Positions 50,534 through 60,006 of a stretch of DNA of 64,000 nucleotides are shown in pieces. Source of the stretch: Malaciobacter pacificus (GTDB taxonomy: Bacteria; Campylobacterota; Campylobacteria; Campylobacterales; Arcobacteraceae); contig NZ_CP035928.1 of assembly GCF_004214795.1 (NCBI RefSeq), positions 1,302,001-1,366,000 on the forward strand. The letters are read 5' to 3'. Position 1 is the stretch's first letter. Each line of letters starts with the position of its first letter. Both the position numbers and the translations under genes were made by a program. The notes under the pieces are model-generated. The model saw only the letters and a program-made list of their open reading frames with translations, was not told where the DNA came from and made no database searches.

Positions 50534-52915
50534 TTATTCTCTTATGTATTTATTATTTGATATTTTTATTAAATTTCCAATGAGTTGTTTTTCAACATCT
50601 CTAAGCCAAAAATTTTCATTAGATACAATTATTAACCTTTTTTTAGCTCTACTTACAACCGTATTTATTAAGTTTAATGAATTGAATTTATGATTTAAAG
50701 AGTTTGTAAAAAATGCACCTCTTTTACCTGAACCAGCAGGAGAATCATCTACTACACTAAAAATAACAGTATCCCATTCACTACCTTGACTTTTATGAAT
50801 AGTCATAATGTTTTCATAATATTTTCTATCAAGATTTTTTTTGAGTAATTGAACTTGTTTATTGTAGGGAGTTAAAACAGCAAAATCCTTAATATCTTCA
50901 TTTAGTATAAAATTTTTTATTAAATCAACTTCCCATTGATTACTTCTCTCATAGACTTCAATAGGGTTGCTTGATGTATGTATTGAAATAATTTCAGTAG
51001 AATTTTGTGAAGCAGACTTAAATCCAAATTTATAAACAAATTTATCTAATACTTGTGCTAAATTATTTCCAAACCTATGCGTAAAATTTAAGTTAGTTTG
51101 TTGTGCTATTTTATATGTTGGAGTAATTTTATTTAAATATTCATCTAATAAATCTTTTTCATATTCTTGTATAAAAATTGATTCAAAAAAAATAGAAGAT
51201 TGACTCCATAAAAATGTTTTTTGTATACTATTTAAGTCATCATTCCTTACTTCCGAAACAGGAGGTAGTTGCATATGGTCACCTAAAAAAGTTATAGGAC
51301 ATTTATTTCTAAATAATGTGATGGCTTTAATATTTGACATATATCCAGCTTCATCACAAAATATGTGGTCTGCTGTTATTGAATCTTTCAGTGTGTATTG
51401 AATATATGCATCAATTGTCATAGCAATAATTTGAGAACCTTGAATTCTCAGTTTAGTAGTCTGTTCTAGAAGTGCATTTCTTTTAAACTCAATTTCTTTG
51501 ATTCTCTTTATAAGTCTATTCATTTCAAAATTTTTATGATGTTCATCTAACGCTTCATTGATTAGGTCATCATTATATAATTTAGCAATATTTTCTATAT
51601 TATTTTTCCATTTGATAGACCAATTGTTTAAATCATTTATTTTCTTAATAATAAGGTTTCTTTTGTCTTGGATATTATCATCATCTAAATCTTTAAAAAT
51701 CTCATTATAGATTTTTTGACTTTTTGTAAAACTTTTTGCTTTATTTAGTATGTCTAATATTTGTTTTGAAATTTCATTGATCTTATTATCTATCCTTTTA
51801 ATTTCATTTCTTAGGCAATTGATATTGACAACTTCATGAAGTTTATTTTCTTCTATAAGTTTTTCATTGTAATTTACACAACTATTATCTTTCCTTTTAA
51901 ATATAGCATCTTTAATTATCTTTGAATTATTAGAAAAATGATATTTTTTAAGTGGTTGAGTAATTAAATTTAAAAGAGGTTGAAGATCTTCTTTCTTCGC
52001 TTCATAGTTTTTTATGTTCTCTTTGAAATCGATAATATCTGCTAATAAATAATTTATGTTTTCCAAATCAGATGTTATTTCTTTCCCTTCTCTAAATTTA
52101 ATTACTTTATTTAAAATTTTCAATTCATTTTCTATTAAAGATATTTCATGTTCTAAACCTCTAACTTCACAAATTTCAGAATGTTTTTCTACAAATTTTT
52201 TAGAAGGAACACCTACTCTTAAAAATTTATTTTTTGATATTCCCAATTTTTCTGTATTTTCAATAATTCCATATAAAATCTGTTCTAAAGCAACATTTGT
52301 TGGAGCAACAATTAAAACTTTTTTATCACTTTTTATATAGTTTATTATAGAACAAGATAATACAGCTCTCGTCTTCCCAGTTCCAGGAGGACCCCATATA
52401 TAAGAATAAGTATTATTAAAAATTGTATTGATTGCTTCTCTTTGATTATCGTTTAGTGTGGTATCATAAAGATTATCTAATGTATAATTTTCAATTAGAG
52501 GTATAGTATTTGTAAAACCTAATGTTTTTCCATGCTTATCATACCATTCAATTAAATTTGTGATTAAAAAAAGTAAATCATTTATAACAAAAAATTGATG
52601 TGCTTGCAATTCACTAAAATTTAAATCTTCTTTAATAATTTTGAGATATAAAAGTTTATTTTTATGGTCATATTCTTTTACTAGTAAATCTTTATTATTA
52701 AAATAATATTCACCACTAATATTATTTTTAAAATATGTAGTATCAAAATTGAAAATGGGTTTTTCAAGTTTAATTTCATATAAAGTGTCATCTAATTGAT
52801 TTATTGAATGAACAGATGTTACAGTTTTACCATGATGCTCAGTAAATTGTTTTATGTATTCATAATATATATTGCATTGGCTGAGACAAAGTTCTCTAAT
52901 TTTCAGATTATTCAT
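50534..52915 (-). CDS. Superfamily 1 helicase (DNA2/Upf1-like AAA domains)
   Basis: 793 residues. Walker A WGPPGTGKTRAV, an AAA/UvrD-like region with FCDEAGYMSN (motif II, DEAG) and PITFLGDHMQLPPV, and the C-terminal motifs IMTIHKSQGSEWDTVIFSVVDD and NTVVSRAKKRLII. Residues about 240-520 are a long coiled-coil insert. It is a stand-alone nucleic-acid helicase between an integrase remnant and a tRNA fragment. Lone helicases of this type occur in phage defence sites; that role is an inference. Confidence 0.87.
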   Translation of the reverse strand: MNNLKIRELCLSQCNIYYEYIKQFTEHHGKTVTSVHSINQLDDTLYEIKLEKPIFNFDTTYFKNNISGEYYFNNKDLLVKEYDHKNKLLYLKIIKEDLNFSELQAHQFFVINDLLFLITNLIEWYDKHGKTLGFTNTIPLIENYTLDNLYDTTLNDNQREAINTIFNNTYSYIWGPPGTGKTRAVLSCSIINYIKSDKKVLIVAPTNVALEQILYGIIENTEKLGISKNKFLRVGVPSKKFVEKHSEICEVRGLEHEISLIENELKILNKVIKFREGKEITSDLENINYLLADIIDFKENIKNYEAKKEDLQPLLNLITQPLKKYHFSNNSKIIKDAIFKRKDNSCVNYNEKLIEENKLHEVVNINCLRNEIKRIDNKINEISKQILDILNKAKSFTKSQKIYNEIFKDLDDDNIQDKRNLIIKKINDLNNWSIKWKNNIENIAKLYNDDLINEALDEHHKNFEMNRLIKRIKEIEFKRNALLEQTTKLRIQGSQIIAMTIDAYIQYTLKDSITADHIFCDEAGYMSNIKAITLFRNKCPITFLGDHMQLPPVSEVRNDDLNSIQKTFLWSQSSIFFESIFIQEYEKDLLDEYLNKITPTYKIAQQTNLNFTHRFGNNLAQVLDKFVYKFGFKSASQNSTEIISIHTSSNPIEVYERSNQWEVDLIKNFILNEDIKDFAVLTPYNKQVQLLKKNLDRKYYENIMTIHKSQGSEWDTVIFSVVDDSPAGSGKRGAFFTNSLNHKFNSLNLINTVVSRAKKRLIIVSNENFWLRDVEKQLIGNLIKISNNKYIRE

Positions 52916-53071
52916 TAAATAATATATTCTCTTCCCATAACTTTATAATTAGATAGATTATACAGAAGTGTTCTTAATTATTTGATTTTATCTTCAGCGC
53001 TTCCAAAAAGTTTTAATATTTAAAGATAGATTCGTTTTTATTATTTTTTAGTTTTTGAATAAAATATTAGA

Positions 53072-53127
53072 TGGTACCTCCAGCCGGAATCGAACCGGCA
53101 CTCCAGTGGAATGCGATTTTGAATCGC
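53072..53127 (-). tRNA. tRNA-Leu(CAA) 3' fragment, probable island attachment site
   Basis: On the minus strand: anticodon stem-loop GCGATTCAAAATCGC with anticodon CAA, a long variable arm (ATTCC-ACT-GGAGT), the T arm GCCGGTTCGATTCCGGC and a 3' end in ACCA. The acceptor 5' strand and the D arm are absent; upstream sequence does not fit them. So it is a truncated copy and not functional. Such 3' fragments are left at one end of an island integrated in a tRNA gene. The integrase lies 720 bases away. Confidence 0.85.
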
Positions 53128-53292
53128 CTTTAAATAAAGACACACCTACATACAAACGACACAGTATAAGCCTTTATTTAAGGGCTTTTAAAATTCTTTT
53201 AAACTATAAATAAATATAATTAGATTCAAATATATATAGTAAATTGTGTACTTTTTTGTGCCCGATTCGGTACATATTTAAAGGATTTAGTT
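53128..53292. other. Intergenic region next to the tRNA fragment
   Basis: Short AT-rich stretch between the tRNA fragment and the HNH gene with GTGCCCGATTCGGTAC near 53260. It probably carries the promoter of the HNH-integrase pair. AAAGGA precedes the HNH start. Confidence 0.5.
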
Positions 53293-53865
53293 ATGAATCA
53301 AGAATTAAAAAGATCACTATGGGAAGCTCATGATGGTTTGTGTTTTTACACAGGAATACCAATCACTATGTTTGATATGCACATTGATTATATTCAGCCT
53401 TTATCAAAGGGTGGGAATGATGAACTTAATAATTTAGTTCCCTGTTGCAGTAGAGCTAAAAAACAAAAAGCAAATATATTCAATGAAAATACAACGAAAC
53501 AAATAATTATGTTTAATTCTTTGGTTTATACTCCCAAAGTAGAAAAGTTATTTAATAAATACAAAATAGATGAAAATGTTTGTACAAAAAAACAATTAAA
53601 CAAATACTTTGTTGTTGGATATAACAATATCTCTGTGACAACACCTGTGACTATCGATGATGAGTTTTTAAATTATGATGGAAAGATTTGCAAATTTGAT
53701 GGATTAAAATTACCAGATGAAGCAAGAGTGAAAGCAAGAAAAGCTATTACAATTTATGGTGAAAGAAAGGAATATAAAAAAACTTTTTTTATTTCTAATC
53801 TTGAAGATACAATTAAAAAAGCCAATGATTATATTAATGGAAAAATAAATGATTCTAACATTTGA
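53293..53865 (+). CDS. HNH-type endonuclease-like protein
   Basis: 190 residues. The N-terminal part has the HNH pattern: LWEAHDGLCFYTG, then HIDYIQPLSKGGNDELNNLVPCCSRAKKQK, with the histidine, the asparagine pair and a final basic run. One of the usual zinc-binding cysteine pairs is incomplete (CFYT). The C-terminal 90 residues are unknown. It overlaps the integrase start by 17 bases, so the two are expressed together; it may help in element excision, transfer or defence. Confidence 0.72.
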   Translation: MNQELKRSLWEAHDGLCFYTGIPITMFDMHIDYIQPLSKGGNDELNNLVPCCSRAKKQKANIFNENTTKQIIMFNSLVYTPKVEKLFNKYKIDENVCTKKQLNKYFVVGYNNISVTTPVTIDDEFLNYDGKICKFDGLKLPDEARVKARKAITIYGERKEYKKTFFISNLEDTIKKANDYINGKINDSNI

Positions 53866-55141
53866 TCTAAAAAAAATAAATACTAGCGGTTTGAGCTACA
53901 AAGATGATGGGCAAATCCCATCTAGCAAAATCAAAGATAATAAAATTATAAATTCAAATATAATATTTACAAAGCCTTATAAATTATTAGTAAGAGCTTC
54001 TAAAATGATAAATGGAAAAAGGATACAAACTAAAAAAACAATACCTTTTGATCCAAATACCACACTCCTTGATGCAATCAAAAAAGCTTCAAAAGTTTAT
54101 GAAAACCTGATGGATGAAATAAGTGTTGAAGCATATACAAAACAAGAGTTTACAACAGATATGCCTTATAGTAAGGTTTATGAGTTATATTTAGAATATA
54201 AAGTTGCTCAGTATGAAGCAAGGGATGATAAAAAAGAGTTTCCACGAAAAAAGTTTGAACAATTTCATAATAAATGGTTAAAATCAATTATGAACAAACC
54301 AATCGGTATGATTGATGAAGAGGATATTCATAAAGTTGTATCAACTATGAAAAAAGCAGGAATGGCAGAGAGAACATCAAGAGGTGTTTATCAGTCTGTA
54401 AATCCAATTTTTAAATATTTTAATATGAAAGCGGCAAAATTTGGTATAAATATCCCATCTCCAGCCCTTCAAAGAGATTTACCACCATTAAATAATGAAA
54501 GAGGTTTGGAACTATCTTTAGAAGAGATAAAAGAGCTTTTTAATGAGCTAAAAAACTATCCTTTAACTCCTGTGAGAGAGATTTTTATGTTTTTGATGCA
54601 TGGAAGAAGATTTGGTGAAGTGGTAACTTTAGAGTGGAGTGATATAAATTTTGAAGAGAGTATTTATACCGTAAGAGCTTTAAATAACAAAGCAAGGGTT
54701 GATATGATTTATCATTTATCCCATAGATTAAAAGAGACTTTAGAGTCTATTGGTATTAAACAAAGTGGATATATTTTTACAAAGATTAATAATAAAAATG
54801 AACCTTATAGTAAAGGAGCTATTAGAAGTCATTGGAAAGATAAACCAATAGTAATCCACCAAATAAGAAATTGTATCGCTACATATTTGAAAAATGGAAT
54901 GGGTATTGGAGATGATGTTGCAGGTGCGATTTTAGGGCATAAACAAAATAAAACTATTACAAGTAGATATGGAAAAATCAATTATTATTCATTTGGTAAA
55001 GTTATTGATGATATGTTGGATGAGATTTTTGGCGAGAAAACAGTAACTCCTGTTGATAGTGAAAAATTAAGCCAATTAAAACTTTTATTTCCAGATAAAA
55101 CAGAAAAGCAACTTATCGAAGTTTTGAATATTTTAAAATGA
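53849..55141 (+). CDS. Tyrosine recombinase (island integrase)
   Basis: 430 residues. The catalytic domain shows the first arginine in FLMHGRRFGEVVTLEWSDI, a H-x-x-R in VIHQIRNC, the LGH box AILGHKQNKTITSRYG and the nearby catalytic tyrosine candidates in KINYYSFG. An N-terminal SAM-like domain precedes it. Next to a tRNA-Leu fragment it is the likely integrase of the island that contains the Fic and restriction genes. It is not similar in layout to integron integrases (no IntI-specific insert is apparent). Confidence 0.87.
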   Translation: MILTFDLKKINTSGLSYKDDGQIPSSKIKDNKIINSNIIFTKPYKLLVRASKMINGKRIQTKKTIPFDPNTTLLDAIKKASKVYENLMDEISVEAYTKQEFTTDMPYSKVYELYLEYKVAQYEARDDKKEFPRKKFEQFHNKWLKSIMNKPIGMIDEEDIHKVVSTMKKAGMAERTSRGVYQSVNPIFKYFNMKAAKFGINIPSPALQRDLPPLNNERGLELSLEEIKELFNELKNYPLTPVREIFMFLMHGRRFGEVVTLEWSDINFEESIYTVRALNNKARVDMIYHLSHRLKETLESIGIKQSGYIFTKINNKNEPYSKGAIRSHWKDKPIVIHQIRNCIATYLKNGMGIGDDVAGAILGHKQNKTITSRYGKINYYSFGKVIDDMLDEIFGEKTVTPVDSEKLSQLKLLFPDKTEKQLIEVLNILK

Positions 55142-55144
55142 TTA

Positions 55145-55222
55145 GCAAAGTAATCTATAAGTAAAAACAAAAGTAAATTTATTTTAAAAAACAAAGTAAT
55201 TTTATATCAAAAACAAAAGTAA
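55145..55222 (+). promoter_or_regulatory. Four spaced direct repeats before the Fic gene
   Basis: GCAAAGTAA (55145), ACAAAAGTAA (55167), ACAAAGTAA (55191) and ACAAAAGTAA (55213) recur every 22-24 bases, so they lie on one face of the helix. A TATAAT box follows at about 55228 and AAGGGA before the Fic start. This looks like an operator array for the regulator-like N-terminus of the Fic protein. Confidence 0.6.
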
Positions 55223-55259
55223 TATGATATAATGATTTTAAGACAAAAAAAGGGAAAAT

Positions 55260-56798
55260 ATGAAAAATCAAGCACTAAGTTCTGGACTTAAAAGAATAAA
55301 AAAACTACAAAACAAATCACAAGTGTTTGAAACAAAAGAGTTTGAACCACTTGAAGTTACAGAGCTTAAAAAAGCTGGATTTTTAAAAGAGATTATAAAC
55401 GGTTGGGTTTATTTATCAAGCCCTGCTGAGATGGAGTTTGAAACAACATCTTGGTATATAAATTATTGGGAATTTATAAATAAATACCTCAAAAAAAGAT
55501 TCAAATCCGCTTATTGCTTAAACCCTGAAGCTTCACTTTTACTTCATAACAATGATAGATATATTCCAAAACAAATCTCAATCATCACAAAAACAGGAGC
55601 AGTATCAAATATCAAACTTCCTTTTGGTACATCGCTTTTAACTTATCCAGATGCTAATAACTTCCCTAAAAAAGAGTATATTACAAGCTTGCGAGGTATA
55701 AATGTGATGAGTGTAGAATATGCTCTTTGCAAAGCAGGACCTACATACTACAGAGATAAACAAAAAGAAGTAGAGATACTTATGACTTCAAAATGGGATT
55801 TTCAAAAAACTATTGAAATTTTAACCGACTCAAAATCTAAAATGACAACAGCAGCAAGTAGAATCCATGGGGCACTTTTGTTTTTTGATAGAAATGAAGA
55901 AGCTGGAATTTTAAAATCACTCTATGATGCTACATTTGGAGGCTCACTTAGTTCAACAAATCCATTTAACAAAGATGCCGTAAGGTTTTTATCATCAAAT
56001 AAACCAAGATCAGTAACATCACTAAAACTTGAAGCAATGTGGAATAATTATAGAGATGTGGTAGAAAAGATTGGACAAAGTATACCAAAAACCACTTTTA
56101 CAGCCCAAAAAATCGAATCTATGCTTGAAATTGTAAAAGAGCAAGATATGTATCACTCACTATCTATAGAAGGGTATAAAATCACAGATGATTTAATAGA
56201 AAAAGTAATGAAAGGCAACTGGAACCCAGAGCTTGATGACAGTGATAAAAAAACAAAAGATGCACTTGCAGCTAAAGGCTATTTTGAAGCTTTTAATGAA
56301 ATAAAAAATGATTTAAAAGAAGAAGTGACAACAGAAAAATATGGTAATAAATTTGTCGAAAAGCTTCACTCAAAATGGTTTATTAAATTATTTACTCCAA
56401 GTGTTCAATCTGGACTTTTAAAAGCTAGTGACCTGGTGGGATATAGAAGACATCAAGTATTTATAAGAAACTCCCAACATGTGCCACTTGAAGAGTGTGA
56501 ATTATTAGATGCTATGGAAACATATTTTGAATTATTAGCAAATGAAAAAGACCCATTTGTAAAAGCAGTTTTAGGACATCATCTTTTTGGATATATACAT
56601 CCATATATGGATGGAAATGGAAGAATGGCAAGATTTATTATGAATGCTTTTTTAATCCTTGGTGGCATAAACTGGACTGTTATTAGAGTTGAACGAAGAG
56701 ATGAGTATATGAATGCACTTGAAAGTGCAAGTGTAAATGAAAATATAGAGCCATTTGCTAAGTTTGTTTTAGATTCGATAAAAAAAACTGATGCGTAA
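55260..56798 (+). CDS. Fic-domain protein with AbiEi-like N-terminus
   Basis: 512 residues. The C-terminal Fic core has the catalytic HPYMDGNGRMAR motif, which transfers AMP or another nucleotide to proteins. Before it lies SLSIEG, an (S/T)xxxE(G/N) inhibitory motif that would keep the enzyme off. The N-terminal 200 residues (LEVTELKKAGFLKEIINGWVYLS, and later LRGINVMSVEYALC) resemble AbiEi-type antitoxin/regulator proteins with a winged helix. So a DNA-binding regulator seems fused to a Fic enzyme. Four repeats upstream suggest it controls itself. Confidence 0.87.
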   Translation: MKNQALSSGLKRIKKLQNKSQVFETKEFEPLEVTELKKAGFLKEIINGWVYLSSPAEMEFETTSWYINYWEFINKYLKKRFKSAYCLNPEASLLLHNNDRYIPKQISIITKTGAVSNIKLPFGTSLLTYPDANNFPKKEYITSLRGINVMSVEYALCKAGPTYYRDKQKEVEILMTSKWDFQKTIEILTDSKSKMTTAASRIHGALLFFDRNEEAGILKSLYDATFGGSLSSTNPFNKDAVRFLSSNKPRSVTSLKLEAMWNNYRDVVEKIGQSIPKTTFTAQKIESMLEIVKEQDMYHSLSIEGYKITDDLIEKVMKGNWNPELDDSDKKTKDALAAKGYFEAFNEIKNDLKEEVTTEKYGNKFVEKLHSKWFIKLFTPSVQSGLLKASDLVGYRRHQVFIRNSQHVPLEECELLDAMETYFELLANEKDPFVKAVLGHHLFGYIHPYMDGNGRMARFIMNAFLILGGINWTVIRVERRDEYMNALESASVNENIEPFAKFVLDSIKKTDA

Positions 56799-56818
56799 AA
56801 GAATAGGAGAACTTGACT

Positions 56819-57034
56819 ATGAATGATTTTAATCCAACTACAGGCTTACCGATGTCAGGTGGTGGAATTGATATAGGAGGCACACCTTATGGTAGTAGCC
56901 CAGATAGTTTTGATGGTGAAACTAGCAATTCAAGCTATGATGGTTTCAATAATATTGCTAACTACTGGAGCTGGAAAATTGATGTTGTAATTATGCTGAT
57001 TGTAATTGGGGTAAATGTTTATTTTTGGCAATAG
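56819..57034 (+). CDS. Small membrane-tail protein
   Basis: 71 residues from the ATG at 56819 (AGGAG nine bases upstream; a TTG at 56813 is in frame). The first 45 residues are Gly/Ser/Asn/Asp-rich and polar, then a C-terminal membrane helix (WKIDVVIMLIVIGVNVYFW). It lies 20 bases after the Fic gene, probably on the same transcript. No family is known. Confidence 0.65.
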   Translation: MNDFNPTTGLPMSGGGIDIGGTPYGSSPDSFDGETSNSSYDGFNNIANYWSWKIDVVIMLIVIGVNVYFWQ

Positions 57035-57210
57035 GTGAGTAGTAAAATCTCCTGATAGCTTGTTTTAATCTTCTAAAATTACTGTTTCATCATTCGTTTA
57101 AAATAATTATTTTTCATACAATTAAAGCTAAAATTAAAAATATCTTAACCAGTATTTATAGTATTTTTGGATAAAATCAAGACAATTTACTATTTAGGAT
57201 ATAAGATACA

Positions 57211-58797
57211 ATGAGCGACGAACAAAAGAGAATATTACAAGAAAAACTTTGGGCTATAGCAAATATCCTTAGAGGGAAAATGACAGCTGATGATTACAAA
57301 GATTATATACTTGGCTTTATATTTTACAAATACCTTTCTGAAAAAATAGAACTTTTTATCAACACAGAACTTTTAAGTGAAGATGATTTTGAATTTGCCG
57401 ACATTAATGAATCGATGGAAGATTATGAAGAGTTACTCAAAGATTTGCAAAAAGATACAGTTGAAGAGCTTGGATATTTTTTAAAACCAAATGAGCTTTT
57501 TTCATACATAGCAAAAAAAGGAAACAATGAATCAGAGGGTGAATCAAACTTCATCTTAGATGATTTAGAAACAATCTTAAAAAATATAGAATCATCTACA
57601 ATGGGTACAGAGTCGCAAGAGGACTATGAAAACCTTTTTGAAGATTTAGACCTTACCTCTTCAAAACTTGGTAAAAGCGAAAAAGCAAAAAATGAACTCA
57701 TCGCCAAAGTACTGGCAAAACTTGATGAGATAGACTTCAAGCTTCACGATACAAATGCAGATATTTTGGGTGATGCTTATGAGTTCCTTATAGGTGAATT
57801 TGCAAGTGGTGCAGGTAAAAAAGCTGGAGAGTTTTATACTCCACAAGAAGTATCAACTCTTTTAGCCCAAATAGTTACAAGCAAAAGAAAACCAGCAACT
57901 ATCTATGATCCAACTTGTGGTTCGGGATCACTTCTTCTTAGAGTTGCAAAAGCATTGCCAAAAGATGAACATCCAAAGTTTTACGGTCAAGAGCTTACAA
58001 GAACTACATATAACCTTGCTCGTATGAATATGATACTTCACGGTGTACATTATCGTGATTTTGATATAAAAAATGAAGATACTTTAGAGCATCCACAACA
58101 CCGTGGGATGGAGTTTGATGCAATTGTTGCTAATCCTCCATTTTCAGCTCATTGGTCGGCTAGAGAGTTATTTTTAAGTGATGATAGATTTTCTCACTAT
58201 GGGAAACTAGCACCTAAGACAAAAGCGGATTTTGCATTTGTACAACATATGATCTCTCACTTAGCAGAAAATGGAACTATGGCTGTTGTACTACCTCATG
58301 GGGTGCTATTTCGTGGAGCTGCAGAGGGGCATATACGAAAATATATGATAGAAGATAGAAACTACATCGATGCCGTGATAGGACTACCTGCAAATATCTT
58401 CTTTGGTACAGGTATTCCTACATGTATTTTGGTGCTTAAAAAATGTAGAGAAAACCCAAATGATATATTATTTATCGATGCAAGTGGCGAAGATAATTTT
58501 GATAAAGTTAAAAATCAAAATAAACTAAGACCAGAAGATATAGAAAAAATAGTAAAAACATACAAAGATAGAGAACAAAAAATAGACAAATATTCTTATA
58601 GGGCTACAATTGAAGAAATAAGAGAAAATGACTATAACCTAAATATTCCACGATATGTAGATACTTTTGAAGAGGAAGAAGAAGTTGATCTAGATGTAGT
58701 AAGCAGTGAATTAAAGGCTCTTGAAGTTGGGATGAATACGACAGATGAAACAATAGCGAAGTTTTGTGATGAACTTGGTATTGCTACACCGTTTTGA
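57211..58797 (+). CDS. hsdM: Type I restriction-modification methyltransferase
   Basis: 528 residues. N-terminal HsdM_N helical domain, then the adenine methylase core with DPTCGSGSLLLRVAK (SAM site) and ANPPFSAHW (catalytic NPPF). With HsdS it methylates the recognition sequence in DNA; with HsdR added it cuts unmethylated DNA. First gene of the hsd operon, 176 bases after the small membrane gene. Confidence 0.95.
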   Translation: MSDEQKRILQEKLWAIANILRGKMTADDYKDYILGFIFYKYLSEKIELFINTELLSEDDFEFADINESMEDYEELLKDLQKDTVEELGYFLKPNELFSYIAKKGNNESEGESNFILDDLETILKNIESSTMGTESQEDYENLFEDLDLTSSKLGKSEKAKNELIAKVLAKLDEIDFKLHDTNADILGDAYEFLIGEFASGAGKKAGEFYTPQEVSTLLAQIVTSKRKPATIYDPTCGSGSLLLRVAKALPKDEHPKFYGQELTRTTYNLARMNMILHGVHYRDFDIKNEDTLEHPQHRGMEFDAIVANPPFSAHWSARELFLSDDRFSHYGKLAPKTKADFAFVQHMISHLAENGTMAVVLPHGVLFRGAAEGHIRKYMIEDRNYIDAVIGLPANIFFGTGIPTCILVLKKCRENPNDILFIDASGEDNFDKVKNQNKLRPEDIEKIVKTYKDREQKIDKYSYRATIEEIRENDYNLNIPRYVDTFEEEEEVDLDVVSSELKALEVGMNTTDETIAKFCDELGIATPF

Positions 58798-58809
58798 GAA
58801 GGTATAGAT

Positions 58810-60006
58810 ATGATTAATGTACCACAATTACGATTTCCAGAATTTCAAGATGCATATAAGGAACATAAGTTATCAGAATTACTTAGTAGATATTCTGAAA
58901 ATAATAAAGATGAAGAGTATGGTATTGATGATATATTATCTTTATCATATGAACATGGAATAGTTGATAGAAAAGAGCTACTTGAAGATACATATAGCAA
59001 AGTTAACCACAAGAACTATATTAAAACCAGATTTAATGATTTTATCTTTGGGAAAAGTATAAGTACAAATTACCCATATGGTCTATTTAAAGTAAATAAT
59101 TTTCGAGATGGTTTACTATCATCGCTTTACTTTACTTTTAAAACCTCAGAAAATGTTTCTCCAACATATCTTGATAAATATTTCAGTCATCAAAATAGAG
59201 CTAATAATTTTTTGAAAAAACTTGTCTTGGTTGGAGATAGATATATTACAGCTGATTCAAAGTATATCTTAAGTGCTAAAATATTTGTACCATTGAAAAA
59301 TGAACAGGAAAAAGTTGCTTCATTTTTAACAATAATCGAGACAAAGATAAAACAGTTCACAAAAAAAGAGGAACTTCTACAGCAGTACAAAAAAGGTGTA
59401 ATGCAAAAAATATTTAATCAAAAAATTAGATTTAAAAAGGATGATGGAAGTGAATTTCCAGAGTGGCAAAAAAAATCTATAGGTGAAGTTTTCAAGCAAA
59501 GAATAGAAAAAAATGCAGAAAATTTAGAACTTTTATCTGTAACTATGCGTGATGGAGTAAAAAAAAGAGAGGATATTTCCACAAAAAATAATTCTAGTGA
59601 AAATAAAAATAATTACTTGAGAGTTTATAAAAACGATATTGTCTATAATTCTATGAGAATGTGGCAGGGTGCCAGTGGTGTTTCACACTATAATGGGATT
59701 GTAAGTCCAGCTTATACAGTTTTAAAAGGAAATGACGAAAATTCATCTTTATTTTTTGCATACTATTTTAAAATACAAAAAAATATACATATTTTTCAAA
59801 GAAATTCCCAAGGCTTAACTTCTGACACTTGGAATTTGAAGTATCCACAATTAGCTAAAATAAAATTGACATGCCCACACAAAGACGAGCAAATAAAAAT
59901 AGCAGACTTTTTATCCTCTATTGACTCTAAAATAGAGAAAGTCCAAAATCAATTACAACTAACTAAAGAGTTTAAAAAAGGGTTATTACAAAGGATGTTT
60001 GTATGA
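58810..60006 (+). CDS. hsdS: Type I restriction-modification specificity subunit
   Basis: 398 residues with two target recognition domains (about 1-170 and 210-365), each followed by a conserved helix (LTIIETKIKQFTKKEELLQQYKKGVMQKIF and LSSIDSKIEKVQNQLQLTKEFKKGLLQRMF). Each domain reads half of a split DNA sequence. It starts 12 bases after hsdM and overlaps the FRG gene by four bases (ATGA). Confidence 0.93.
   Translation: MINVPQLRFPEFQDAYKEHKLSELLSRYSENNKDEEYGIDDILSLSYEHGIVDRKELLEDTYSKVNHKNYIKTRFNDFIFGKSISTNYPYGLFKVNNFRDGLLSSLYFTFKTSENVSPTYLDKYFSHQNRANNFLKKLVLVGDRYITADSKYILSAKIFVPLKNEQEKVASFLTIIETKIKQFTKKEELLQQYKKGVMQKIFNQKIRFKKDDGSEFPEWQKKSIGEVFKQRIEKNAENLELLSVTMRDGVKKREDISTKNNSSENKNNYLRVYKNDIVYNSMRMWQGASGVSHYNGIVSPAYTVLKGNDENSSLFFAYYFKIQKNIHIFQRNSQGLTSDTWNLKYPQLAKIKLTCPHKDEQIKIADFLSSIDSKIEKVQNQLQLTKEFKKGLLQRMFV

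Noticed and set aside
53072-53127. A functional tRNA gene
   Set aside because: The 5' acceptor strand and D arm are missing, so only a 3' fragment is present.
53849-55141. The integrase as the missing integron integrase of the cassette array
   Set aside because: It lies 25 kb away beside a tRNA fragment and reads as a typical island recombinase; no IntI-specific insert was recognised.
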